Counted from the first letter of the stretch, positions 1-7,322 are shown. The stretch: 64,000 bases of DNA from JANQTF01 sp041741415 (GCA_041741415.1 JBGSKC010000021.1:186001-250000), one strand, 5' to 3'. A program made the numbers and translations. Notes: generated from the sequence alone by a model not told the origin.

Positions 1-1
1 C

Positions 2-70
2 CGCATCAGCGAGAGCTACTTCCCGATGCTGTTTGGAAGAACAGGCGTGAGGAAGGTGGGGGTGGAGTGA
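2..70 (+). CDS. C-terminal fragment of a gene cut by the window edge
   Basis: One forward frame is open from base 2 and ends at a TGA at 68-70, giving 22 residues (ending in GRTGVRKVGVE). The codons look coding-like and the next 200 bases are not coding, so this is probably the end of an upstream gene. Nothing in so short a stretch identifies the product. It could also be a chance open frame. Confidence 0.3.
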   Translation, partial: RISESYFPMLFGRTGVRKVGVE

Positions 71-281
71 GGGAGATGTGGCATTTTTGGATTGAACTGC
101 GAAAAATTACCTTGGGAATTGGTACATTTACCTGAGAGGAAATCTTGGGGAAGGGGGCTTGAATGATGCTAACTTCTGTCCTGAATCTATTCCCTTTCCC
201 ACAAAGAGTTTTGGTTTCAACAGACCATTCATCTCTGAGACTTCCGGTATTTGGCTTTGATTACAACAAGAGGAGTTTTTT

Positions 282-518
282 ATGGCAGTCCAGTATATCT
301 CTGATCATCTGGGAAAAACGACCGGGGTTTTCATTCCGATCGAGGATTGGAATGCGCTGAAGGAAAAGCTCAGGGGCATGTCTCCGGACCATGAACTGGA
401 ACTGGTGCCTGACTGGCACAAAATGGTTGTTCAGGATAGAATGGCTCATTACCAGGCAAATCCGGACACAGGGGTGGAGGCTGATCAGGCTCTTGACGAA
501 CTAGATGCGCTGCTCTGA
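282..518 (+). CDS. Small antitoxin of a ParE/RelE-type toxin-antitoxin pair
   Basis: A 78-residue acidic protein without membrane segments. The N-terminus (MAVQYISDHLGKTTGVFIPI) looks like the short strand and dimerisation segment of small Bacteroidota antitoxins that precede RelE/ParE toxins. The C-terminus is acidic and probably disordered (GVEADQALDELDALL), as expected for a toxin-neutralising tail. Its TGA stop shares one base with the ATG of the toxin gene, so the two are translationally coupled. An AGAGGAG stretch 8-14 bases upstream supports this start. The antitoxin role is inferred mainly from position and size; such pairs usually repress their own promoter. Confidence 0.65.
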   Translation: MAVQYISDHLGKTTGVFIPIEDWNALKEKLRGMSPDHELELVPDWHKMVVQDRMAHYQANPDTGVEADQALDELDALL

Positions 519-829
519 TGCACCGTTCTATTCTTCATCCGGAAGCAAAAGCCGATATTTTCTCAGCAGCAAGATGGTATGAAACCAGGCGAAAAGGCCT
601 TGGGAGGCAATTTTCTTCAGAAGTACGCGCCAAAATCCATTTCATCCGGGCGTTCCTCAAAGGCTCTGCCATTCGTTATGGCATTGTCCGGACGACGCTG
701 CTGGAATCCTTTCCTTTTTTGATCCATTACTTCATTGATGAATCGACCAAAACTGTCGTGATTGCCGCAGTCCTGCATACCAGCCGGGATCCAAACGAAT
801 GGGAAGCTGGGAGACAGCCGGAAGATTGA
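518..829 (+). CDS. ParE/RelE-family toxin
   Basis: A 103-residue protein of the RelE/ParE superfamily. It opens with the typical pattern in which EAKADIFSAARWYETRR forms the first helical hairpin, followed by a basic central strand region and the family ending VLHTSRDPNEW. Relatives either cleave ribosome-bound mRNA (RelE) or poison gyrase (ParE); the sequence does not decide between these. The DPNEW ending is common in ParE-annotated members. The gene overlaps the preceding antitoxin by one base and ends four bases before a duplicated gene end at 833. Length is normal for the family, so it is probably intact. Confidence 0.8.
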   Translation: MHRSILHPEAKADIFSAARWYETRRKGLGRQFSSEVRAKIHFIRAFLKGSAIRYGIVRTTLLESFPFLIHYFIDESTKTVVIAAVLHTSRDPNEWEAGRQPED

Positions 830-832
830 TTC

Positions 833-883
833 TCAACTCTTCTCCACCAGCAACTCCAAACTCGCTTTCACCAGTTCGCCCAT
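833..883 (-). pseudogene. Detached copy of the 3' end of the kinase-like gene at 1936
   Basis: Fifty-one bases here match 1936-1986 with 48 identities, counted by eye. They include the stop codon and encode the same last 16-17 residues (MGELVKASLELLVEKS) on the minus strand. Upstream of this stretch the reading frame stays open to about 1108 but no longer resembles the gene, so this is a remnant and not a working paralogue. The two copies bracket the VapBC-like pair at 1089-1862, with a 1103-base offset. This arrangement is what insertion at a gene's 3' end, or a local duplication, would leave. Confidence 0.7.
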
Positions 884-1088
884 CGTGGTGGTGCTTAACA
901 TTACCTGCCTTCGTAAGCGAAGACAGGCTGGATCTGTGCGACTTGAAGGTTCGAAAATAGAGGGGAGTGATGTTTTTCCGATGAGAATCGATACCTTCGT
1001 GATGGTGAGCCTTAAGGCAAGCCAGGCCGGTGCAAACCTGCGTTTCCCCTTAACGTATGCCCTTTTCACCTTAATCCTTCCTGCGCGT

Positions 1089-1385
1089 ATGTCCGTCAGA
1101 ATCTCCATTGAGTTTCCCTCCCAGCAGGATTTTCATCTGGTGCGCTTGCTGCTCCAGCGGTTGGGCCTGCCCTATCAGCGGGAATACAGCGATCCCGGGC
1201 CGGAGGATCACTGGTTGAATACCCTCAACCTGGTTCAGGAACCTGCGCCTGTGACATACGCCGAACATCTGGGTACAAAGCTGGTTCCGGGCACAAGCCC
1301 GGCAACGCCTCCTCCTGCCTGTTATGGTGCGTGGGAAGACAAACACGAAGATCTGGAACAGCTCCTTGGCATGCTCACCCCCTGA
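1089..1385 (+). CDS. Putative antitoxin partner of the PIN-domain toxin
   Basis: A 98-residue soluble protein starting at ATG 1089 (MSVRISIEFPSQQDFHLVRL). It lies 12 bases before a VapC-type gene, the usual antitoxin position. The frame is open further upstream, but that extension reads through the duplicated gene end and looks non-coding, so I chose the internal ATG. The C-terminus (EDKHEDLEQLLGML) is acidic and helical, suitable for wrapping a PIN toxin. I do not recognise a known DNA-binding fold in the N-terminus, so the assignment rests on context. Confidence 0.6.
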   Translation: MSVRISIEFPSQQDFHLVRLLLQRLGLPYQREYSDPGPEDHWLNTLNLVQEPAPVTYAEHLGTKLVPGTSPATPPPACYGAWEDKHEDLEQLLGMLTP

Positions 1386-1397
1386 CCGCATGCCGCC

Positions 1398-1862
1398 ATG
1401 TCCAACCGCTATCTGCTCGATACCAATATCATTCTACTTCTGATCAAGCGGGCTTCCTTTGGGGAGTATTTCGAAGAGACTTATCGATCGCAGCCTAAGG
1501 TGTTTTTGGGCTACAGCTATGCCTCTTTAGGAGAGCTGGATTCCCTTGCGAAACAAAACCAATGGGGTGCCCGCCGAATGAACGAACTGGCGCAGATCCT
1601 GAGCAGCATGCAGATCGTGCCAATGGCAGGACAAGCCCTGATTGAACAATATGGGAACATTGACGCTTACAGCCAGGGAAAATTAACCACACAGCCTCTG
1701 CCAAGCGGAGTTTCGGCCCGAAACATGGGTAAAAACGACCTGTGGATTGCCGCCTCAGCCATCGTTCCTGGTGCCACCCTCATGACTACCGACCGTGACT
1801 TCGATCATTTAAGTCCTGATTTTCTGGCAATCGACCAGATCCAGGTGAGTGCTTTTTTGTGA
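1398..1862 (+). CDS. VapC-type PIN-domain ribonuclease toxin
   Basis: A 154-residue PIN-domain protein. The four acidic metal-binding positions are visible: D8 in LLDTNI, E46 in GELDS, D114 in GKNDLWIA and D132/D134 in TTDRDFDHL. VapC toxins use such a cluster with magnesium to cleave tRNA or rRNA and stop translation. Length and motif order are normal, so it looks active. It forms a pair with the 98-residue protein upstream. The whole pair sits between two copies of a neighbouring gene's 3' end, suggesting recent acquisition. Confidence 0.88.
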   Translation: MSNRYLLDTNIILLLIKRASFGEYFEETYRSQPKVFLGYSYASLGELDSLAKQNQWGARRMNELAQILSSMQIVPMAGQALIEQYGNIDAYSQGKLTTQPLPSGVSARNMGKNDLWIAASAIVPGATLMTTDRDFDHLSPDFLAIDQIQVSAFL

Positions 1863-1935
1863 TGAGAGCTGAAGGGCGGAGCCGCTCCCGGTGTATTTAC
1901 AGCACCATACAACCTGCATTGCCTGTCTTTTTTCC

Positions 1936-2964
1936 TCAGCTCTTCTCCACCAGCAACTCCAGGCTCGCTTTCACCAGTTCGCCCATAGTATCGGCGGCCA
2001 GGAAGCGGCTGTCGCCATAGTGCTCGGCGAGCTCCTCGCGCAGGATCGGCACCGACTCCGGGCGGCTGAGCTGAACAGATGCCATACAATCGAGGATGGC
2101 CCGCACCTGAGAACCCTGATAGCGGATCCTGCTGGCGATCATGGCCCGCTCTTCCCGCTGGTACTGCCGCACGGTGGTGGGCGTCATGTGCCGGAGGCCC
2201 ACATCAATGATGGGCCGGTTTTGCTTGAAGTATTGCGGCAGGTAAATGCTTTTCCTGGGCTCGTAGCTTTGCTGGTCGAAATCGATCGCCCGGATCCGGT
2301 AGTGGATGTCTTCAAAATCCGGCATGATCTCGATCACATAGTTGCTGCTGTGCATGTCGCCGAGGAGCCGCACAAAGCACCTTTCGTTGAATTTGACAAA
2401 CTCCTTGGCCAGACGGATTTCATTTTCCACCCGCCCCGCTTTCAGGTAGTTGTCGAAAAATTCAGCCCCCGGAATGCCGGCGATATGCTCCTCGATGAGG
2501 GTGTCCCGGTCCACAACATAGGCGATGCGATTGGGCGACAACAGGTGCTCCAGCTCCAGGCCGTAGATCCGGGAGGCGTCGGCGTGTTTGATGTAGAAAT
2601 AGTCGAAGTTGTCGTTGATCTTGTTGACAATCCGGACGCGAAAGGGCCTGGAATTGCCATAGAGGCAGAGGTCGATGCGGTCTACGTAGAGGTGCTGCAT
2701 CACCGACATGTCGCCGTTGGCACGTAGGATGGCATAGATTTTTTTGAGCGCCTCGTTGATATGCGCCAGGTCGTCCTGGGCATAGAGGAGGGAAATCCAT
2801 AGGGTATCCTGCCCGAATTTGTCGTACAGGGAAATCCCCTCGGAATAGCGGAGCAGGTCTGTGTACATGATCGGGAGGGGCATTTCCCGGCCATATTCCT
2901 CGAGGTAGCCACGCAGCCCCTGGTCGATGTCGTAAGGGATCTTTTTGAAGTGAATCTTTGCCAT
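1936..2964 (-). CDS. Orphan protein with protein-kinase/aminoglycoside-kinase-like motifs
   Basis: A 342-residue soluble protein. I do not recognise a named family, but residues 202-210 read GDMHSSNYV and 227-230 read IDFD. These match the catalytic-loop (HxxxN-like) and metal-binding Asp motifs of the aminoglycoside phosphotransferase/kinase-like fold. A Lys at about 126 (YFYIKHAD) could be the beta-3 lysine, and TLIEEHI (155-161) the hinge. ATG 2964 is preferred to a TTG at 2979 because AGGA lies four bases upstream and the longer form overlaps the DinB gene. It follows the DinB gene by 8 bases, so the two may be co-transcribed. Its 3' end is duplicated at 833. Substrate is unknown. Confidence 0.6.
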   Translation of the reverse strand: MAKIHFKKIPYDIDQGLRGYLEEYGREMPLPIMYTDLLRYSEGISLYDKFGQDTLWISLLYAQDDLAHINEALKKIYAILRANGDMSVMQHLYVDRIDLCLYGNSRPFRVRIVNKINDNFDYFYIKHADASRIYGLELEHLLSPNRIAYVVDRDTLIEEHIAGIPGAEFFDNYLKAGRVENEIRLAKEFVKFNERCFVRLLGDMHSSNYVIEIMPDFEDIHYRIRAIDFDQQSYEPRKSIYLPQYFKQNRPIIDVGLRHMTPTTVRQYQREERAMIASRIRYQGSQVRAILDCMASVQLSRPESVPILREELAEHYGDSRFLAADTMGELVKASLELLVEKS

Positions 2965-2972
2965 TTTCCTGA

Positions 2973-3506
2973 TTACCAACCCTTTCTGTCAATCAGGCTG
3001 GTGATATGGGCCACGTGGTGGAGGCTGTGCCAGGCATACATCGAGATCATCTGGTCGATTGTCATGGTGCCGTTCTCGGGGTGGTCGAGGGTTCGGTCAA
3101 ACTGATCATCGCTCAGGGAGCGGAGCAGGGCCACAAGGCGGCGGTGCAGGCCATTGAGCAGGTTGAGCGAAACACTCACAGGCAGGGAGCTGGCATCGGG
3201 GAGTTCGGCCCAGAGATGTTCCTGGTAGGGCTTGATGGTGGGGTGCTTTTCGGTGAGGGCCAGGCGAATGCGGACATAAGCATTGGCATGGCTGTCGGCC
3301 ATGTGGTGAACGACCTGTCGCACGGTCCAGCCGTCGGGCCGGTAAGGGGTGTCGAGCTGGTCGTCGAGAAGCGGCTCCACCACAGAGGAAAGGAGGCCAG
3401 GGAGCTCGGCGAGGGTTTTGATATGTTCGTGCCGCTGGTTGCGGCTGAGTTCCTTGGGGTGGTGCCCCGGCCCGATGGGGTAGCGAAGCGGATCGAGTTG
3501 GCTCAT
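2973..3506 (-). CDS. DinB/YfiT-family metal-dependent transferase or hydrolase
   Basis: A 177-residue protein that aligns well with the YfiT branch of the DinB four-helix-bundle family, including length and N-terminal pattern (DPLRYPIGPG). Histidines at 67 (VVHHMADSH) and at 160 and 164 (WHSLHHVAH) occupy the spacing of the family's metal-binding triad. YfiT/BstA relatives are thiol-S-transferases or putative metal-dependent hydrolases; the thiol cofactor here is not deducible. ATG 3506 was chosen because upstream codons encode a hydrophobic stretch not found in the family. It is upstream of, and possibly co-transcribed with, the kinase-like gene. Confidence 0.85.
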   Translation of the reverse strand: MSQLDPLRYPIGPGHHPKELSRNQRHEHIKTLAELPGLLSSVVEPLLDDQLDTPYRPDGWTVRQVVHHMADSHANAYVRIRLALTEKHPTIKPYQEHLWAELPDASSLPVSVSLNLLNGLHRRLVALLRSLSDDQFDRTLDHPENGTMTIDQMISMYAWHSLHHVAHITSLIDRKGW

Positions 3507-3761
3507 GACAAAAAAGGAAAGAATCAGATGAGCCGGAAAGCTAAGGAGAGAATAGGGAAGGAGCAAGAGGAGGCGTTGGCGACTCCGGCAGAGATATGTC
3601 GTTGTTGACGGTGAAGGTCAGGTTTTCCTGGCCATCTTTTCATTATATTTAACCAACTTACCTGGGTAAAGAAGCCAAAATTTCAAGAGGGTTTGCCCTT
3701 GACAAGGTGGATCCTGAGTTGCAGTTTTGGTGATGACAAACGATAAAAAATCCCTGGATCG

Positions 3762-4061
3762 ATGAAGATAGAAGCCCTGGTCAAACATGAAGTCAGGAAA
3801 ATTGATCCTCATGCTGAGGTCATTTTGTTCGGGTCCCGGGCACGGGGCGACTTCCGCAACGACTCCGACTGGGATTTTTTGGTTTTGATTCAAAAGCCCC
3901 TGACTCCCGAACTGAAGTTCCGGATTCTGGACAGCCTCTACGACCTGGAGTTGTCGTGCGACGCTGTGATTAGCCCCCTGATTCACTCAAGAACAGAATG
4001 GGAACAACGATCTGTTACCCCCCTGTACCAGGCCATTCAAAAAGAGGGAAAGCAGGCATGA
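3762..4061 (+). CDS. MNT-type nucleotidyltransferase antitoxin
   Basis: A 99-residue minimal nucleotidyltransferase of the DNA polymerase beta superfamily. The signature GSRARG (24-29) is followed by the metal-binding Asp pair in SDWDFLV (D36, D38) and a third Asp at about 67 (LSCDAVIS). In MNT/HEPN systems this protein neutralises the HEPN RNase, in studied cases by adding nucleotides to a Tyr near the active site. Its stop overlaps the start of the HEPN gene (ATGA), the standard arrangement. A TATATTTA sequence about 110 bases upstream could be a -7 box. Confidence 0.9.
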   Translation: MKIEALVKHEVRKIDPHAEVILFGSRARGDFRNDSDWDFLVLIQKPLTPELKFRILDSLYDLELSCDAVISPLIHSRTEWEQRSVTPLYQAIQKEGKQA

Positions 4062-4450
4062 AATTCTCAAAGGAGGATCTTGTTCGTTACCGAATTGATC
4101 GGGCTAAAGAAGCATTCGACGATGTAGAGCTTCTTATTAGCGAAGAGCGATGGAATGCGGCGGCTAATCGAATATACTATGCCTGCTTTTATATTGTTTC
4201 TGCTTATTTAGCCTTCTGTGGATTGAATCCCGCGACTCATTCTGGACTTAAATCAGCATTTAACCTTGAGCTCGTCAAAACAGGAAAAATTCATCATGAG
4301 GACGGGATATTGTTTAACAGACTATTCACTATGAGACAGGAAGCTGATTATGAAGATTTTATCAGCTTGCAAGACGTCGACATCTTGCCCCTTATTCCAA
4401 AAACAAAGGACTTGATTCAGGAAATTGAGAGAATTATCCTGAGTGAATAA
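4058..4450 (+). CDS. HEPN-domain toxin partner of MNT
   Basis: A 130-residue all-helical HEPN protein of the common MNT-linked group. The ATG at 4058 overlaps the MNT stop and replaces an upstream in-frame Met because of that coupling. Near the C-terminus it carries RQEADY (93-98), the form the HEPN signature takes in this subgroup, in place of Rx4-6H. Whether it cleaves RNA is therefore not certain; some members of this subgroup only bind nucleotides. Three sampled 60-base lines gave 76/180 G+C (42%), below most neighbours, which fits horizontal acquisition. Confidence 0.85.
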   Translation: MKFSKEDLVRYRIDRAKEAFDDVELLISEERWNAAANRIYYACFYIVSAYLAFCGLNPATHSGLKSAFNLELVKTGKIHHEDGILFNRLFTMRQEADYEDFISLQDVDILPLIPKTKDLIQEIERIILSE

Positions 4451-4509
4451 CTCTTCCGCTTCTTCTCTAAAAAGAAGAGCCAGATAGTCACAGCTTGGAA
4501 AACAATCGG

Positions 4510-4761
4510 TTAATGCCCTACCCCACACGCTCCAACCCCTTCTCCATCCACAGCCAGCATCTCATCCAGCCGGAAGCTCTCTCCGCTGCGAAGCCGAAGG
4601 TATTCCACGCCGTCTTTGGCCCAAATGTCGGCGATCACCCCGGTGAGGGTCCTGCTGCCGCCTTCCGCCATTAGCTCAAAACATACTTCCCGGCCACGCA
4701 TGGCAGCCAGTTCCAGTTGGTCATAGAGTTCGCAGGCAATCGGGGTGTAGGCTTGTTTCAT
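4510..4761 (-). CDS. Rof/YaeO-like Rho-binding antiterminator
   Basis: An 83-residue protein whose layout matches the Rof family: PIAC (7-10), YDQLE (13-17), then a small beta-barrel region with EYLRLRSGESFRLDEM near the end. In enterobacteria Rof binds the Rho transcription terminator and blocks its access to RNA. The Y-x-PI-x-C-x2-YD-x-LE pattern is the strongest evidence. Family assignment is from memory of that motif and overall length. It is transcribed divergently from the membrane fusion gene at 4866, and I see no promoter I can defend on this side. Confidence 0.65.
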   Translation of the reverse strand: MKQAYTPIACELYDQLELAAMRGREVCFELMAEGGSRTLTGVIADIWAKDGVEYLRLRSGESFRLDEMLAVDGEGVGACGVGH

Positions 4762-4854
4762 CTCTTGTAAAGATTGGTGGCCTCACTACGAAGTCAGCCT
4801 CGCCGTAGTTCCCGCCCCTGCTGCCCGCAAGGCCCAATCTTCCGCAATCTTCGC

Positions 4855-4862
4855 TACCTTTG
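4855..4862 (+). promoter_or_regulatory. Bacteroidota-type -7 box abutting a start codon
   Basis: TACCTTTG matches the TAnnTTTG -7 consensus of the Bacteroidota primary sigma factor. It ends four bases before the ATG at 4866, so transcription would begin at or just after the start codon, giving a leaderless or nearly leaderless mRNA. I find no clear -33 box. Confidence 0.45.
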
Positions 4863-4865
4863 GCC

Positions 4866-6179
4866 ATGAACCTCGTCCTGCGCACTGCTGTCCATATCAG
4901 CATGGTGGCTTTTGCCCTCACAATCGGGCGCTGGCCTGCCTGGGCTGTTTGCCTCGGGGCCGTCATCGCGCTGCTGTTCAACCTCTTTCTCCTGCCCCGC
5001 ATCAGCCGCCGTCGCCTGGAAAAATCGCCCACCGGCTCCCTTCAGCCGGATCCCGGCCTCCTTTCCTACCCGCTCAGTGTCCTGATTCTCAGCCTCGTTT
5101 TTTTCAGCGAACAACATTTCATGGCCATTGGCTGGGGGGCCATGGCCTTTGGCGATTCAGCCGCCCAACTCTCCGGTCGCCGCTGGGGCAGGCACAAGCT
5201 TCCCTGGAACCGCCAGAAAAGCTGGCAGGGCATGATCTCTGGCTGGCTGGGAGGAACGCTTGGCACCTGGCTCCTCCTGCTGGCCCTGCCGGATCCCGCC
5301 TTTTCGACGGGTTGGGCCCACGGCCTGGGCATGCTGGCCCTCGTGATGGCAATCGCAGCCTGGGCCGAAACCCTCCCCGGCACCCTCGACGATAATCTCT
5401 GGGTGCCCCTCGTGGCCGGCTTCGCCGCCTGGCTTTTCGTTCATGCCGAGCCTGTGCAGCAGCTTCCATGGCCAGCAGACCTGCCCATGGCTGCCGCCGC
5501 CATCGGGGTGTTCATGGGGCTGGCGTGGTGGTCGAAAGGGATAGACCTTGCCGGTACCCTCACCGGCGGGCTCCTTGCCCTGCTCATTTTTCTGGGCGCT
5601 GGCTGGACTGGCCTGCTTTGCCTGCTGCTGCTGTTTGTGCTGGGAACGGCAGCTTCCAAATGGGGTCGAAACAGGAAGGAAGCCCTCGGGCTGGCGCAGG
5701 AAAGCGGGGGAAAACGCAGTGCCCGCCACGCCTTTTGCAATGCAGGCCCGGCGGCAGTGTGCGGACTTGCAGCCTTTGTGCTTCCGGGAGATACTGTGCT
5801 GTGGGAAGTTGCCCTTCTGGCCTCGCTGGCCAGTGCCACCTCCGATACCCTTTCCTCCGAAATGGGCACCCTCTATGGCCGACGCTTTGTCTCGCTGGCA
5901 CCCGGGCAGCCTGCCCGCCGCGGCCTCGATGGCGTGGTGTCGGTGGAAGGCACCCTGGCCGGATTGGCCGGGGCAGCGGTTCTGGCGCTGGCAGCGGGGT
6001 GGGCACACGGCCTGGCTGCCGCCGGAGTAGTGGTGGCAGCAGCCACCCTGGCCAACCTCACCGACTCCTGGCTGGGAGCAACTTTTCAGCGGTGGGGGCT
6101 CATGACGAATGACTCGGTAAACTTCGCTTCCAATGCCATCGGCGGCCTGATTGCGGGATCAGTCACAGGCTTTTTGTGA
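4866..6179 (+). CDS. Integral membrane fusion: phytol/dolichol kinase-like half plus DUF92 (VTE6-like) half
   Basis: A 437-residue polytopic membrane protein. The N-terminal half carries GDSAAQLSGRRWG (96-108) and KSWQGMISG (118-126), which resemble the SEC59/VTE5 polyprenol and phytol kinase family. The C-terminal half, from about residue 280, is DUF92, with RSARHAFCNAG, SATSDTLSSEMG and LDGVVSVEGTLAG. DUF92 includes plant VTE6, a phytyl-phosphate kinase. The fusion therefore suggests two successive phosphorylations of an isoprenoid alcohol salvaged to its diphosphate, for quinone or lipid synthesis. That pathway is inference. ATG 4866 is preferred to TTG 4860 because a -7 box covers the latter. 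Confidence 0.8.
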   Translation: MNLVLRTAVHISMVAFALTIGRWPAWAVCLGAVIALLFNLFLLPRISRRRLEKSPTGSLQPDPGLLSYPLSVLILSLVFFSEQHFMAIGWGAMAFGDSAAQLSGRRWGRHKLPWNRQKSWQGMISGWLGGTLGTWLLLLALPDPAFSTGWAHGLGMLALVMAIAAWAETLPGTLDDNLWVPLVAGFAAWLFVHAEPVQQLPWPADLPMAAAAIGVFMGLAWWSKGIDLAGTLTGGLLALLIFLGAGWTGLLCLLLLFVLGTAASKWGRNRKEALGLAQESGGKRSARHAFCNAGPAAVCGLAAFVLPGDTVLWEVALLASLASATSDTLSSEMGTLYGRRFVSLAPGQPARRGLDGVVSVEGTLAGLAGAAVLALAAGWAHGLAAAGVVVAAATLANLTDSWLGATFQRWGLMTNDSVNFASNAIGGLIAGSVTGFL

Positions 6180-6391
6180 AAATGACCACAACCGGGACTT
6201 GGATTTGCCTGGAAAACGAAGCGCTTCGTGCAGGATACCGTTGCCACCCTTTCCCTTTTCCCTCCCTAACTATTTGACACATAGGTTTTTTCCGTTTCAT
6301 CGCCCATTCTTGCGGTTGAAGCGAAAAGCCTTGGAAAGAGGTAAGGTTTCTCTGCATGTTGCCCCCATCGTGCAAGTTACCCCTAGCTACT

Positions 6392-7159
6392 ATGCGACTG
6401 CCACAGTTGTTGATCCTCGTCCTTTGCCTGTGGTCTGCTTCTGGTTCTCTGGCCCAAACTCGTTCAGAGTCGCCGGAAGAACTGAACATTCTCGACCCAG
6501 AAACCCTCTATTCGTTTACCGGTGCGAATGGAGAAGGCTTTATCAGGAGAAGCCCGCTGAACCTGCCTCAACCCATGTATGTGGGGCAAGCCACAGGGCT
6601 GGTTCCGCTGCGGTTTACGATTGTGCCGAAGGGCACCGTCAAAGACGTTCGCCTCGCCCCTCCTCTGTTGCCCGGCACCTCCCGCGACATGGTCAATGCT
6701 GCAGTAAAAGCTGTGGAACAATGGGAGTTTGAAGCGCTGCCAGCAAATTTTCCGCAGGAAGACATGCCCGTTCAGGTGGTCATTCAATACAACAAACCCG
6801 GAAGCGGGGTCCTCTATGCTTCGGATGGATCCTGCATCGTGAAAGGCCTAGGCGACCGCAAGCCAGCGCATATTTACAAACCCGGCCTTCCGGGCCCGGT
6901 GAGCGGCATTGTGAACGCAGTGGTAGGCCTCCGGCCCGACGGCACAGTGCGTGGCGTGTATCGCTATTTTGGAGAGGCAGGCGAAGAAGAAATCCCGCCA
7001 CGGCTGGGCATTCTCACCTACGAGGCCATCACCGACTGGACCTTCCATCCGGCACCACCTGCACCACCTGTTGAAGAGGGAGAAATTCCCCTGCCCCAGG
7101 ATCTCGAAATTACCGTCACCCTTCGCTTTGTCGCCAGCGAAGAGCCTAATCTGGAATAA
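6392..7159 (+). CDS. Exported protein with two TonB-C-like repeats
   Basis: A 255-residue protein with a clear signal peptide (MRLPQLLILVLCLWSASG, cleaved after SLAQ). The mature part holds two related modules, about residues 60-135 and 160-250. Both resemble the TonB C-terminal fold: a phrase like LRFTIVPKGTVKDVRL or VVGLRPDGTVRGVYRY, then a helix with the pattern AVKAVEQWEFEALP or AITDWTFHPAP. Such domains are frequent in Bacteroidota periplasmic proteins of unknown role. It lacks the N-terminal anchor of a true TonB. The Met at 6392 was chosen because it begins the signal peptide. Confidence 0.65.
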   Translation: MRLPQLLILVLCLWSASGSLAQTRSESPEELNILDPETLYSFTGANGEGFIRRSPLNLPQPMYVGQATGLVPLRFTIVPKGTVKDVRLAPPLLPGTSRDMVNAAVKAVEQWEFEALPANFPQEDMPVQVVIQYNKPGSGVLYASDGSCIVKGLGDRKPAHIYKPGLPGPVSGIVNAVVGLRPDGTVRGVYRYFGEAGEEEIPPRLGILTYEAITDWTFHPAPPAPPVEEGEIPLPQDLEITVTLRFVASEEPNLE

Positions 7160-7190
7160 CCCTTGTCGGGGATTGAGAAGCGGGAGTTTG

Positions 7191-7322
7191 GAGGCGAGAG
7201 CCGGGACCAGAGGCTAAGCCGGTTTTCCCACCCTTATCAGGGTTTGGCTTCGACCCTGACAAGGGTTTTCAGGGTGTTGGAGTCAGGAACCGGGAACCGG
7301 GGCTGGAGGATATGCCGGTTTT
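7191..7322. repeat. GAGCCGGGA low-complexity repeat with a strong hairpin
   Basis: Two blocks of a G/A-rich repeat (GAGAGCCGGGAC, GGAACCGGGAACCGGGG) flank a hairpin. Its arms are 7230-7243 and 7253-7266, 13 of 14 paired (ACCCTTATCAGGGT against ACCCTGACAAGGGT), followed by TTTTC. The hairpin could terminate transcription of the gene ending at 7159. The GAGCC-type repeat recurs at 9419, 9557, 17770, 20994, 29571 and 61817. Confidence 0.6.

Noticed and set aside
833..1108. 91-residue minus-strand frame as a full gene
   Set aside because: Only its last 17 codons match a real gene; the rest looks random, so I treat it as a detached gene end.
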